A stretch of 64,000 nucleotides of DNA from Lysobacterales bacterium (GTDB lineage: Bacteria; Pseudomonadota; Gammaproteobacteria; Xanthomonadales; Xanthomonadaceae). Position numbers and translations under genes: made by a program. Every line of letters starts with the position of its first letter. Position 1 is the first letter of the stretch. Of the stretch, positions 10,202-18,791 are shown piece after piece. Location: assembly GCA_014946745.1 (NCBI GenBank), contig JADCRD010000001.1:3033171-3097170 (forward strand), read 5' to 3'. The notes beneath the pieces are model-generated. The model was not told the origin of the DNA. It searched no databases and was given only the letters and a program-made list of their open reading frames with translations.

Positions 10202-10283
10202 GAGCCTGTGAACACCCTCCGCCGACGGCGGCCGCCTCCGGCCGCGCCTGGCGGCAGGGCGTCCGAATGTCTTCGCAGGCTCT
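10201..10283. repeat. Short element with inverted ends between convergent genes
   Basis: The ends AGAGCCTG (10201-10208) and CAGGCTCT (10276-10283) are inverted copies, with partial pairing continuing inward (TGTGAA against TTCG). The inside is extremely GC-rich with nested dyads such as CCGCCGACGGCGG. It begins on the last base of the patatin stop codon and lies 15 bases from the MscS stop. It may act as a two-way terminator or be a REP/MITE-like element. Confidence 0.55.
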
Positions 10284-10298
10284 GGGTTGTCGCGGGGC

Positions 10299-11954
10299 CT
10301 ACGGACCTGAGGCGTCGACGACAGGCCCGCGCCACTGCGCGCGCGGCACCCATTTGGCCTCGGCGGGGTCACCCACGTAGTGCGGCGACATGATCTGCAC
10401 GCCATGGGCGTTGAAGGCATCGAGAATGGCCGCGTGCAGCTGGCTCAACACCTGCGCGCGCGGCAGCGCGCTGCTGCCGTCGAGCTCGGCGACGAGGCGG
10501 TACTCGACGTAGAAATCCGACAGCGCGGTCTGGATGACATAGGGCGCCGGCGTGCGCAGCAGCGCGGGCACCTCGGCGGCCGCCGACTGCAGCAGGGCAT
10601 GCACCTGCCGCCAGGGGGTGTCGTAGCCGATGGTGACGCCGGTTTCCAGCACCGAGCCGCCGGCGCTGGCCGCATGTCGCGAGAGATTGCGCGTGACCTG
10701 GCCGATCACCAGCGAATTCGGCAAGGCGATCTCCTCGCCCTTGCCGTTCTTGAGCCGGGTCAGGCACAGGCCGATTTCGGTGACCGTGCCCTCGTGCTCC
10801 TGGATGCGCACGTATTCGCCCACCCGCAGGGCGCGGGTGAACACCAGGATCAGGCCTGCGGCAATCTGCCCAACCAGGCCGGAGGCGCCGATCGACACCA
10901 TCAGGCCGAGCAGGACCGACAGGCCCTTGAAGGCTTCGGTCTGTGAGCCCGGCAGATAGGGATAGGCCATCGCCAGGGCGAACAGCCAGATGCCGAGGTT
11001 GATCAGCCCGCGGGTGGCCGGCGCGGTGTGCGCATCGAGGGCGCCGAGCTGCACACTGCCCTCGTTGATGCGGTCGAACAGGCTGCGCGTCACCTGGGTC
11101 AGCAGGCGCGCCAGCAGAAAGATCATCAACGCCACGAACAGCCCCGGCAGCGCCGCAGCGCTGGCCGCCATGGCCTGGCCCAGCGAGCCCAGCAGCGAGT
11201 CGACCAGACGCTCGGCGGCCGGGCGGGTCAGCGCGAACAGGCCCAGCGCATAGGCCAGAAACGCGACGAGCACGGCCAGCGCGAGCAGCCAGACCAGCAC
11301 CACGCTGACCCGCACCGCGAGCGTCACCAGCAGGCTCTGCAGATGTGGCCGCACTGCACCCGGCAGCAGCTGCTGCATTTGCTGGGACAGGCGCGCGCTG
11401 AGTCGCCTCTGCAGCACGCGCGACAGCTTCAGCAGCACGGCCAGCGCCAGCATGAGCAGCAGCAGGGCGGCCGCCAGCTTGCCCAGGGCCAGCAGGTTCA
11501 GGCGCGGATCGCGGTGCTCGCGATGTTCGGCCGCGATCTGCTGCAGTACCCGCGCCGAGCGATTGGCCAGGGCGTGCGCGGTCTCGCCGCGCTCGCTGCG
11601 CGCATCGCCGGGCAGCACCACGAAAAGGTTGGCATCATCGAGCTGGACCGCCACGCCCTCGGCCAGCGGCAGCACCGAGGTCCAGCCGGCGCCGCCTTTT
11701 TCCAGGGCTTCGCGAACATGCCGCTCGGCAAGCTCCGCGCGCTCTTCGGCCGACAGCGCCCCCAGCGGCGCGCGGAAGACGTGCAGCGGGCGCCCGCCCA
11801 CCACCAGCTCAACGCCGTCCTCCACTGCGGGCGCGGGCTCGGCGCCCGCCGTCGCCCCGACCGACAGCGCGACCAGCGCGAGCAGCCCCTGCAGGAACAC
11901 CCCCACCGCCGGCCCCGGCCTCAGCCGGCGCCACAGCCTTCGCAGACTCGACAT
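10299..11954 (-). CDS. MscS-family mechanosensitive channel with periplasmic N-terminal domain
   Basis: A 551-residue inner-membrane channel. A signal peptide or first helix (VFLQGLLALVALSVGATAGAEP) is followed by a periplasmic domain to about residue 150, several membrane helices, the pore-lining helix (LGLMVSIGASGLVGQIAAGLILVF), the beta domain (VGEYVRIQEHEGTVTEIG, then KNGKGEEIALPNS) and an alpha/beta C-terminal domain. Channels of this family open under membrane tension during hypo-osmotic shock. The ATG at 11954 gives a plausible leader; the longer in-frame extension is low-complexity and overlaps the next gene region. The purine run before the start is weak. Confidence 0.9.
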   Translation of the reverse strand: MSSLRRLWRRLRPGPAVGVFLQGLLALVALSVGATAGAEPAPAVEDGVELVVGGRPLHVFRAPLGALSAEERAELAERHVREALEKGGAGWTSVLPLAEGVAVQLDDANLFVVLPGDARSERGETAHALANRSARVLQQIAAEHREHRDPRLNLLALGKLAAALLLLMLALAVLLKLSRVLQRRLSARLSQQMQQLLPGAVRPHLQSLLVTLAVRVSVVLVWLLALAVLVAFLAYALGLFALTRPAAERLVDSLLGSLGQAMAASAAALPGLFVALMIFLLARLLTQVTRSLFDRINEGSVQLGALDAHTAPATRGLINLGIWLFALAMAYPYLPGSQTEAFKGLSVLLGLMVSIGASGLVGQIAAGLILVFTRALRVGEYVRIQEHEGTVTEIGLCLTRLKNGKGEEIALPNSLVIGQVTRNLSRHAASAGGSVLETGVTIGYDTPWRQVHALLQSAAAEVPALLRTPAPYVIQTALSDFYVEYRLVAELDGSSALPRAQVLSQLHAAILDAFNAHGVQIMSPHYVGDPAEAKWVPRAQWRGPVVDASGP

Positions 11955-12048
11955 GCGACCCCCACGGCGCTCCCCGCGCCCGCGCGGTCCAGTATGCCCG
12001 GGGAGGCGCTTCGAAAAGGCTTCGCGTGTGGGTGCCTGAGCGTCGCGC

Positions 12049-12501
12049 TCAGTCGCTGCCGTGGCTGCCGTCGTGGCCGCCGCTGTCATGGCCGCCGCTG
12101 TCGCCGCCCTCGCTGCCGCCGTAAGGGTCATCGAAGCCAAAGCTCAGCTCGGGCCCGCGTTCGTCCTCACCGCTGTCGCGCTGCATGGCCGGGCCTTCGC
12201 TGTAGGTCACCGGGCCACCGGGCCGCTTTTTCTTGGGGTCGGGCAGCAGAGCGCTCAGCTGCTCGACCTCGGCGGCCATCTGCTGACGGCGCTCCTCCGG
12301 CACCTGCTGCCAGTGGCAGCCCAGCAGCGCGCCTTCGAGCGAATACAGCAGGTTCAAGCTGGGCTTGAAGCCGGCGCGCTTGACCTTCATGAAGGCGCCC
12401 ACCGCGCCCGCCGCGACCAGATCCTCGGGCGTGCGGATGCCGACCTGGCGCAGCCAGGCGGCCGACTTGGGACCGACGTTGCGCAGGCGATCACCGCTCA
12501 T
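12049..12501 (-). CDS. TfoX C-terminal-domain protein with Gly/His/Asp tail
   Basis: A 150-residue protein. Residues 1-80 form a TfoX/Sxy C-terminal domain (LRNVGPKSAAWLRQVGIRTPEDL), a helix-hairpin-helix-like fold that lies C-terminal in the competence regulator Sxy but stands alone here. After about residue 100 the chain is acidic and low-complexity and ends in a GGDS/GGHD-rich tail with several histidines, which could bind metal or be disordered. The start ATG overlaps the stop of the methionine sulfoxide reductase gene by ATGA. The N-terminal TfoX half is absent, so a role in competence should not be assumed. Confidence 0.82.
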   Translation of the reverse strand: MSGDRLRNVGPKSAAWLRQVGIRTPEDLVAAGAVGAFMKVKRAGFKPSLNLLYSLEGALLGCHWQQVPEERRQQMAAEVEQLSALLPDPKKKRPGGPVTYSEGPAMQRDSGEDERGPELSFGFDDPYGGSEGGDSGGHDSGGHDGSHGSD

Positions 12502-12980
12502 CGCAGCGACTCCACGAAGACCTCGGCCAAGGCTTCCAGGCCGCGCACGTCGTCAGCGTCGAAGCGCGCCAGCACCGGGCTGTCGATGTCGAACACACCA
12601 ACCAGCTGGTCGCCCTGGAACATCGGCACCACCACCTCGGAGCGCGAGGCCGAGTCGCAGGGGATATGGCCGGGGAAGGCGTCGACGTCGTCGACGCGCT
12701 GGGTGCGGCCAGTGGCAGCGGCCGTGCCGCAGACACCGCGCCCGAGGGCGATGCGGACGCAGGCCGGCTTGCCCTGGAAGGGGCCGACCACCAGCTCCTT
12801 GCCGTCGTAGAAGTAGAAGCCCAGCCAGTTCAGATCGGGCAGCGCATGGAAGGCCAGCGCCGACAGGTTGGCGGCATTGGCCACGCGGTCGTGCTCTCCG
12901 GCCAGGAGGGCCCGGGCCTGCTCGACCAGAGCGGCGTACTGTTCCGGCTTGGAACCGGTCAGGGCGGCGGCTTCGAACAT
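12498..12980 (-). CDS. msrC: Free methionine-R-sulfoxide reductase (GAF domain)
   Basis: A 160-residue single GAF-domain enzyme that reduces free methionine-R-sulfoxide in the cytoplasm. The catalytic cysteines are C74, C84 and C108; their spacings of 10 and 24 match C84, C94 and C118 of the E. coli enzyme exactly. Flanking motifs KPACVRIALGRGVCGTAA and HIPCDSASRSE are typical. It heads a two-gene minus-strand unit with the TfoX-domain gene and is divergent from bioD. A TAGACT -10-like box on the minus strand at 13014-13019 lies about 34 bases before the start. Confidence 0.94.
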   Translation of the reverse strand: MFEAAALTGSKPEQYAALVEQARALLAGEHDRVANAANLSALAFHALPDLNWLGFYFYDGKELVVGPFQGKPACVRIALGRGVCGTAAATGRTQRVDDVDAFPGHIPCDSASRSEVVVPMFQGDQLVGVFDIDSPVLARFDADDVRGLEALAEVFVESLR

Positions 12981-13012
12981 GCGGGAGATCCTCGTCTGTG
13001 GATGCGGCGCGC

Positions 13013-13045
13013 AAGTCTAGCAGCGCACGCCGCGGCGCTAGACTT
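13013..13045. promoter_or_regulatory. Mirror-image divergent -10 boxes between msrC and bioD
   Basis: AAGTCTAGC (13013-13021) and GCTAGACTT (13037-13045) form a perfect 9-base inverted repeat. Each arm contains TAGACT in the direction of its own gene, about 34 bases before each start codon, so the dyad looks like two back-to-back -10 boxes or an operator. No clear -35 boxes are seen in this GC-rich spacer. Confidence 0.5.
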
Positions 13046-13077
13046 GGCGCCTTCTTCGTCCCCCGCGGAGCTTCTGC

Positions 13078-13758
13078 ATGCACTTCAGCTGTTTCGTCAC
13101 CGGCACCGACACCGGCGCGGGCAAGACCCACGCCAGCTGCGCGCTGCTGCACGCCATCCGCCGCCTCGGCCGGCGCGCGGTGGGCATGAAGCCGGTCGCC
13201 TCGGGCGCCCGCGAGAACCGCCACGGCTGGGTCAACCAGGACGCCCTGGACCTGATGGGCGCCAGCAGCTTCCAGGCCGACTACGCGCGGGTCAATCCGG
13301 TCTGCCTGAAGGCCGCCACCGCGCCCGAGATCGCGTGCCAGATGGAGGGCGTCCAGTTCGGTCTGCCCCAGCTGATCACCGCCTACGAGCAGCTGCACGC
13401 CGAAGCCGATGTGGTGGTGGAGGGCGTCGGCGGCTGGTGTGCGCCGCTCAACCACGAGCTGATGCAGGCCGACCTGGTGCGGGCGCTCGACCTGCCGGTG
13501 GTGCTGGTGGTCGGCCTGCGTCTGGGCTGCATCAACCACGCCCTGCTGACCCTGGCGGCCCTGCAGGCCGACGGCATGCGCGTGGCCGGCTGGATCTGCA
13601 ACGTGATCGACCCGGAGCTCGAGTTCGCCGAGCACTACTTCGAAGCCCTGCATCGGCGCATCCCGGTGCCCTGCCTCGGCCGACTCGCCTGGCAGGCGCC
13701 GGCCAGCCTCGCCGACCTCGACCTCGGCCCGCTCGGGCTCATGGCCGGCGACGCGTGA
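13078..13758 (+). CDS. bioD: Dethiobiotin synthase
   Basis: A 226-residue cytoplasmic enzyme that closes the ureido ring of dethiobiotin from 7,8-diaminononanoate, CO2 and ATP, the penultimate step of biotin synthesis. The P-loop is GTDTGAGKT (9-17). The substrate-lysine motif is MKPVASGA, and further signatures are VVEGVGGW and GLRLGCINHA. The length is normal. No other biotin genes are in the window. The stop overlaps the GTG start of the ECF sigma gene (GTGA), so bioD appears co-translated with an unrelated regulatory pair, which is unusual. Confidence 0.96.
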   Translation: MHFSCFVTGTDTGAGKTHASCALLHAIRRLGRRAVGMKPVASGARENRHGWVNQDALDLMGASSFQADYARVNPVCLKAATAPEIACQMEGVQFGLPQLITAYEQLHAEADVVVEGVGGWCAPLNHELMQADLVRALDLPVVLVVGLRLGCINHALLTLAALQADGMRVAGWICNVIDPELEFAEHYFEALHRRIPVPCLGRLAWQAPASLADLDLGPLGLMAGDA

Positions 13759-14336
13759 GCACGGCGCCGGGCCAGAGTTCAGAAGACGGGCCGGCGCTGA
13801 CCGCCCTGATCAACGCCGCGCGCGCTGGCGATGCGCAGGCCGGCGAGCGCGCGCTGGCGGCGACCTATGCGCAGCTGCGCGCACTGGCGCAGCGCGTGCG
13901 CAGCGGCGCAGTGTCGGAGCTCAGCCCCACCGAGCTGCTGCACGAGGCCTGGTTCAAGCTGTTTCCACAGGGGGCTGCGCCCGCGCTCGACAGCCGCGCC
14001 CACTTTCTCAATCTGGCCGCCCGCGCCATGCGCCAGGTGCTGGTGGACCTGGCCCGCGAACGCAGCGCGCAGAAGCGCGGCGGCGACTGGATCGCGGTCA
14101 CCCTGGGCACCGCCCTGCCCGCCGCCGATGCCCCCGACCTGCTGGCGATCGACTTCGCCCTGCAGAAGCTCGAACGCCGCGACCCCACGCTGGTGCGCAT
14201 CGTCGAAGCCTACTTCTTCGCTGGCTTGAGCTTCGAGGAGACCGGCGAAGCGCTCGGCAGCAGCGAGCGCAGCGTGCGTCGCGGCTGGGATCTGGCCCGC
14301 GCCTTTCTGCTGGCTGAGCTCGACGAGGGCGCATGA
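13755..14336 (+). CDS. ECF-type RNA polymerase sigma factor (kinase-associated), copy 1
   Basis: A 193-residue sigma factor of the Sigma70_ECF (PF07638-like) group usually found beside Ser/Thr kinases. Region 2 covers about 15-100 (LSPTELLHEAWFKLF, then FLNLAARAMRQVLVDLARERSAQKRGG) and region 4 covers about 125-190 (FAGLSFEETGEALGSSERSVRRGWDLARAFL). The start is GTG at 13755, overlapping the bioD stop; it ends in ATGA overlapping the kinase gene. No anti-sigma gene is present, so control by the kinase, as in EcfP/PknT-type pairs, is the natural hypothesis. Confidence 0.88.
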   Translation: MSTAPGQSSEDGPALTALINAARAGDAQAGERALAATYAQLRALAQRVRSGAVSELSPTELLHEAWFKLFPQGAAPALDSRAHFLNLAARAMRQVLVDLARERSAQKRGGDWIAVTLGTALPAADAPDLLAIDFALQKLERRDPTLVRIVEAYFFAGLSFEETGEALGSSERSVRRGWDLARAFLLAELDEGA

Positions 14337-17155
14337 ACGACGCGGCCAGTGATCCCGACTGGGCAGCGCTGGCGGCGCTGTTCGCGCGTCTCGCCGACCT
14401 GCCCGCGGCCGAGCAGGCGCAGGCGCTGGCCGCTCTCGAGAATGCGCCCGACAGCGCGCGCCTGCTGCCGCGTCTGCGCAGCCTGCTGGACGCGCATGCG
14501 CGCAGCGACCCGGGTCTTGCCCAGGGCGCTGCAGCCCAGGCCCTGGGTGCCGTCGATGCCGTCGCTACGGCGCGCCGTGGCGACACGCTCGGTCCGTGGA
14601 CCCTGCTGCAGCCGCTCGGCGAAGGCGGTATGGGCGAGGTGTGGCTGGCCGAACGCGAGGTCGAGGGTGTGCGCCAGCGCGCGGCCCTGAAGCGCATCCG
14701 CAGCGGCCTCGGGCCGGAACTGACCGCGCGTTTCCTACGCGAGCGCCGGATCCTGGCGCGCCTGCGGCATCCGCACATCGCCGCCTTCATCGACGCCGGC
14801 GTCGAGGCCAGCGGCACGCCGTGGATGGCGATGGAGTACGTCGAGGGCGAGCGCCTGCACGACTACTGCAGGCGCCAGCAGCTCGATCCGCGCAGCCGCG
14901 TGGGGCTGATCGTGCAGGTGCTGGACGCCCTCGACCACGCACACCGTCAGCTGGTCGTACACCGCGATCTGAAGCCCGGCAACGTCATGGTCGATGGTGA
15001 CGGCCGCATCAAGCTGCTCGACTTCGGCATCGCCCGCCTGCTTGACGACAGCGAACTGGACGCGGGACTGACCCGTACCCGCGCGCCGGCGCCACTGACC
15101 CCGCGCTACGCCGCGCCCGAACAGCTGGCCGGCGAGCCGGCAGGCATCGCCGCCGATCTGTACTCCGCGGGTCTGCTGCTGTTTGAACTGCTCTGCGGTC
15201 GCTCGCCCTTCGGCGAGGCTGCGGCATCGGTGGCCGCACGCGAGTCGCCCGAGTCGCTGTGGCGCGCCTTCGGGCGCGCCGAGGGCGCGGCGGGCTATGC
15301 CATCCATCAAGGCGCAGTGCGCCGGCAGCTGCGCGGCGACCTGCAGCAGATCCTGAGCCGAGCCCTGCAGACACAGCCCGGCGCCCGCTATCCCAGCGCC
15401 GCGGCCCTTGCCGAGGACCTGCGCGCCTGGTGCGAACAGCGCCCGCTGCGCAGCCGTCCCACGCCCTGGCCGCAGCGCCTCGGCAAGTGGATGCGCCGTC
15501 AGCCGCTGGCCAGCGCCAGCCTCGCCATCGCCGTGCTGGCGGTGGCCGCCGGCGTCGGCAGCAGCCTCTGGCAGGCCCAGCGCGCGGCCGAGCGCGCGGC
15601 CCAGGCCGAGGCGGCTCGACGCTTCCTCGGCGACGTGTTCAGCGCCGCCGACCCGCTGCTGCAGGATGCGGAGCCGCCCACCCTGGCCGCGGTGCTGGCG
15701 CGTGGCGCCGAGCGCCTGCGCGCCGACGCCGAACTCGACCCGCGCTCGCGCCTGATGCTGCTGCAGGATCTGGCCCGCGCCCATCTCGGCCTGGACCAGA
15801 TCGAGGAGGCGCGGCGTCTGCTGGACGAAGCCGGGACGCTCGCCGCCACGGTCAGGTTAGGCACCGCCGAGACGCGCAGCCTGCAGCTCGATCGGGCGGC
15901 CTTGGCGCTGGCCTCGGACCGTCTCGATGAGGGGCTCCAAGCACTGAGCGTCCTGCCGCTGCCATCCGTCGACGCCGCGCCCGACGCAGTCGACCTGCGC
16001 GAAATCGAGCTGCGCAGCCAGCAGCTGCTGGCCGGGTCGAAGTCGCAGGACGCCCTCCAACTGCTGGCGCCCTACCTGCAGGCTGCCGCCTGGGGCGAGC
16101 CGGCGACGCGCGCCGAGCTGCTGGCGTTCGCGGCGCGCGCGCAGATGCAGGCCGGACGCCCCCGCGACGCCGTGGCCGCGGTCGAACAGGCGCTGGGCCA
16201 GCTCGACGCACGGGCGCCGCTGGGCCTGCGCCTGCAGCTCTACGAGACCGAGGTCGAGGCGCTGCGCGGCCTGCTCGAAACCCCGCGCGCGCTGGCCCGC
16301 CAGCGCGAGGTGATCGCATTGGTCGAAGCGCGCCTCGGCCCGGCGCATGCGCGCAGCCAGTGGGCGCGGATGATGCTCTGCGGGCTGCTGATCGGCGCCG
16401 GCGCACTGGGTGAGGCCGACGCCGAGTACGCAGCGCTGTGGCAGACGCTGGGCGCACTGAACGACCGCGATTCGCTGCGCGGCGAAGCCCTGTTCGGCTG
16501 GGGCATGGTCAGCTTCCGCCGCGGCGAATTCGTCCTTGCACGCCAGCGTTTCGGCGAATCGCGGCTGCTCTTCGAGCGCGCTTTCGGTGCTGACTCGCAC
16601 AAGACCCGCAACGCGCTTGAAGCTGAAGCCATGGCCCAGGTCGAAGTCGGTGAGGTCGAGGCCGGGCTGGCTGCGCTGCAATCGCTGGTCGCGCAAAGCC
16701 GCGCCCTGAATGACCCGGCGCGGCTGTCGGCGCAGCTCAATTCGCTGGCGCTGGCGCAGGTCGCTGCGCAGCAAGCATCCCAGGCCCTGCCGCTGATCGA
16801 CGAGAGCCTTGCGCTGGCGGCCGAGTTGGGTCAGGCCACGGCGTGGACGCGGGTGATCCAGGCGCGCGCGCTGCGGCTCGCCGCTCGCGTCGACGAGGCC
16901 ATCGAGGTCGCCGACGTGGTGGTCAGCGAGTACCGCGACAGCATCTCGCCAAACGGCGGCCCGCGGCGTGCGGAAGCCGAACGCGAACTGGCGCTGGCCC
17001 TGCTCGCGCAGGCCGAGCCGCCGCGCGCGCGGGCAATCGAGCTGCTCGAAAGCGTGCTTGCACAGCGACGCGCCAGCTTGGGCGACGACAGCCCGCTGAC
17101 CCGCGCCAGCGAGGAAGAATTGGCCCTGGCCACCGCGGCGGACCGCAGGCCATAG
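14333..17155 (+). CDS. Transmembrane Ser/Thr protein kinase with TPR-like C-terminal half, copy 1
   Basis: A 940-residue Hanks-type kinase. An alpha-helical N-terminus (1-80) precedes the kinase domain (about 87-365): glycine loop GEGGMG (96-101), lysine in AALKRIR, catalytic HRDLKPGN (D212), DFG in LLDFGIA and the APE-like YAAPEQ. A membrane helix follows at about 392-412 (SLAIAVLAVAAGVGSSL), then about 520 residues of helical repeats resembling TPRs, probably periplasmic. It overlaps the sigma gene by ATGA. It most likely phosphorylates or controls that sigma factor. The paralogue at 31853-34681 has the same architecture. Confidence 0.93.
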   Translation: MNDAASDPDWAALAALFARLADLPAAEQAQALAALENAPDSARLLPRLRSLLDAHARSDPGLAQGAAAQALGAVDAVATARRGDTLGPWTLLQPLGEGGMGEVWLAEREVEGVRQRAALKRIRSGLGPELTARFLRERRILARLRHPHIAAFIDAGVEASGTPWMAMEYVEGERLHDYCRRQQLDPRSRVGLIVQVLDALDHAHRQLVVHRDLKPGNVMVDGDGRIKLLDFGIARLLDDSELDAGLTRTRAPAPLTPRYAAPEQLAGEPAGIAADLYSAGLLLFELLCGRSPFGEAAASVAARESPESLWRAFGRAEGAAGYAIHQGAVRRQLRGDLQQILSRALQTQPGARYPSAAALAEDLRAWCEQRPLRSRPTPWPQRLGKWMRRQPLASASLAIAVLAVAAGVGSSLWQAQRAAERAAQAEAARRFLGDVFSAADPLLQDAEPPTLAAVLARGAERLRADAELDPRSRLMLLQDLARAHLGLDQIEEARRLLDEAGTLAATVRLGTAETRSLQLDRAALALASDRLDEGLQALSVLPLPSVDAAPDAVDLREIELRSQQLLAGSKSQDALQLLAPYLQAAAWGEPATRAELLAFAARAQMQAGRPRDAVAAVEQALGQLDARAPLGLRLQLYETEVEALRGLLETPRALARQREVIALVEARLGPAHARSQWARMMLCGLLIGAGALGEADAEYAALWQTLGALNDRDSLRGEALFGWGMVSFRRGEFVLARQRFGESRLLFERAFGADSHKTRNALEAEAMAQVEVGEVEAGLAALQSLVAQSRALNDPARLSAQLNSLALAQVAAQQASQALPLIDESLALAAELGQATAWTRVIQARALRLAARVDEAIEVADVVVSEYRDSISPNGGPRRAEAERELALALLAQAEPPRARAIELLESVLAQRRASLGDDSPLTRASEEELALATAADRRP

Positions 17156-17173
17156 GGTGGGTCTCGACCCACC
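17156..17173. repeat. GGTGGGTC hairpin repeat, copy 1
   Basis: Arms GGTGGGTC (17156-17163) and GACCCACC (17166-17173) form a perfect hairpin with a TC loop, starting on the base after the kinase stop codon (TAG, 17153-17155). It may terminate or stabilise the kinase transcript. A second copy lies at 17315-17332, and an ATAGGGTGGG-headed relative is at 52677. Confidence 0.7.
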
Positions 17174-17314
17174 GTGGCCTCGACCCTCGCCCCGGTCACG
17201 ATTCAACGCCCGCCACAAAACACGCCGTCCCGCGCCCCGAATGCCCCACGTTGGGCCTCGCTACGCTCGGCGCCAACCTACGGCTGCCGACGCCTCCACG
17301 CGTCGATCCCATGG

Positions 17315-17332
17315 GGTGGGTCTCGACCCACC
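17315..17332. repeat. GGTGGGTC hairpin repeat, copy 2
   Basis: The same 18-base palindrome as at 17156-17173, followed by the same CGTGGC, inside the 252-base gap before the delta-60 repeat protein. The matching flank shows the two copies share more than the palindrome. Confidence 0.7.
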
Positions 17333-17407
17333 GTGGCGACGCAAGGCCCGCGCCGGATCCGTCGCGCGTTCTGCGTATCCCCGGGCAGACACCCACGGAG
17401 CCTGCCG

Positions 17408-18760
17408 ATGTTCACCTGCCTCATGCCCCTGTTTCGATCCGCCTGCGCCCTGCTGATGCTGGCCGCCCTGCCCGCGGCCGCCCAGGTCAGCCTGGACGCG
17501 AGCTTCGACGGCGACGGCCGGCGGACCGTGTCCTTTGATCTGGACAGCGCGGCCGTGGACCGCGCGCGCCGGATCTTCCCCACCGCGGGCGGCTATCTGG
17601 TGGTCGGTCAAGCCAGCAACAGTCCGGGACTCGCCCTGGCCCTGACCCGCCTTAACCTGTCCGGCCAGCTCGACCTGTCGTTCGGCACCAACGGCAAGCG
17701 CAGCTACGCCGTGGACGCGCCCGCGATCATCGATGCGGTGCAGGACAGCCAGGGGCGCGTGATCTTTGCCGGCAACGCGGCGGTCTCCGGCGGCAGCGAT
17801 GTACTCGTGGGCCGCGTGCTTCCCAACGGTGAGGTCGACGCCAGCTTCGGCGTTCTCGGCGTCGCCCGCATCCATCTGAATACCGAAGACGATGTGCTGG
17901 CACTGGCCGTCGGTCCCCAGGATCAGGTCCTGGCCCTGGTGCGCGCACGCCCCGGCCCGAGCTTCGGCTGGACCACGTACGCAACGGCCATGGATGCCAA
18001 TGCACAGAACCCGGGCTCGGTTCTGCTCGGCGCCTCGCCCCTGCTGGAAGCCGGCGCGGCGGCGTGGTCGAACGGGCGCAATGCCCTGCTGGTCGGACTG
18101 CCCGTTTCCGGCCCGCAGAACTGCATTCTCGGTGTCTACAGCGTCAGCTTGGGACAGGGCCCAGGTGGCCTCACCCTGGATGCCGACCCGCTGGGCAGCA
18201 CCACGCTGACGGGCACCACCAGCGGCTGTACCCAGGTGACGGTCACCGCCATCGCTGCGACGCCCGGCAGCGGCGGGGCGCTGCTGACAGCGCATCGGGT
18301 CAACCCGAATGGACCCACCGGCAACGAGCGCCAAGTGGGCCTTCTGATGCGGCTCGCCGGCAGCGGGTCGGTGGACTTCCTGCGCACCGAGTTCGCGCCC
18401 TTCCCGGCCGACGATCTGCGCCTCCAGGCGGTGGGCGTGGACGCCGCGGGCCGGCTGCTGGTCGCCGGCGACATCACCAACAGCGCCGGGCCCAGCAGCC
18501 GCTTCGGTCTGTTCCGCTATCTGGCGAACGGCTCGCCGGACACCGCCTTCAACGGCGGCAGCGCGTTCATCAGCACCAGCTTCAACGCGTCCAACGGCCT
18601 CGATTCACCGCAGGCAACGGTGCGCGATCTGCGCGTGCTCGGCCCGCGCATCCTGCTGGCCGGCCGCAGCCGCTGGACCGGCAACACCGACGATGATTTC
18701 GCGATCGCGGCCTTCACCACGCCTGACGCCCCGCTGTTCCGCGATGGCTTCGAGCCCTGA
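17408..18760 (+). CDS. Secreted delta-60 repeat (DUF5122-like) propeller protein with LFRDGFE tail
   Basis: A 450-residue secreted protein. A signal peptide (SACALLMLAALPAAAQ) is followed by repeats with the delta-60 signature L/V-D-x-S-F-x3-G: LDASFDGDG, LDLSFGTNG, VDASFGVLG and PDTAFNGGS. Such repeats fold as a beta-propeller. The protein ends in LFRDGFEP, a tail shared with other secreted proteins of this window. The ATG at 17408 has GGAG about 8 bases upstream and gives a clean leader. It follows the first sigma/kinase module and is convergent with the TrmH gene, 31 bases away. Function unknown. Confidence 0.87.
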   Translation: MFTCLMPLFRSACALLMLAALPAAAQVSLDASFDGDGRRTVSFDLDSAAVDRARRIFPTAGGYLVVGQASNSPGLALALTRLNLSGQLDLSFGTNGKRSYAVDAPAIIDAVQDSQGRVIFAGNAAVSGGSDVLVGRVLPNGEVDASFGVLGVARIHLNTEDDVLALAVGPQDQVLALVRARPGPSFGWTTYATAMDANAQNPGSVLLGASPLLEAGAAAWSNGRNALLVGLPVSGPQNCILGVYSVSLGQGPGGLTLDADPLGSTTLTGTTSGCTQVTVTAIAATPGSGGALLTAHRVNPNGPTGNERQVGLLMRLAGSGSVDFLRTEFAPFPADDLRLQAVGVDAAGRLLVAGDITNSAGPSSRFGLFRYLANGSPDTAFNGGSAFISTSFNASNGLDSPQATVRDLRVLGPRILLAGRSRWTGNTDDDFAIAAFTTPDAPLFRDGFEP

Positions 18761-18791
18761 CTGCGCCAGGCGATCGAATGGCCCGCGCCAC

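Noticed and set aside
12049..12501. Competence regulator tfoX/sxy
   Set aside because: Only the C-terminal domain is present, so the gene symbol is not justified.
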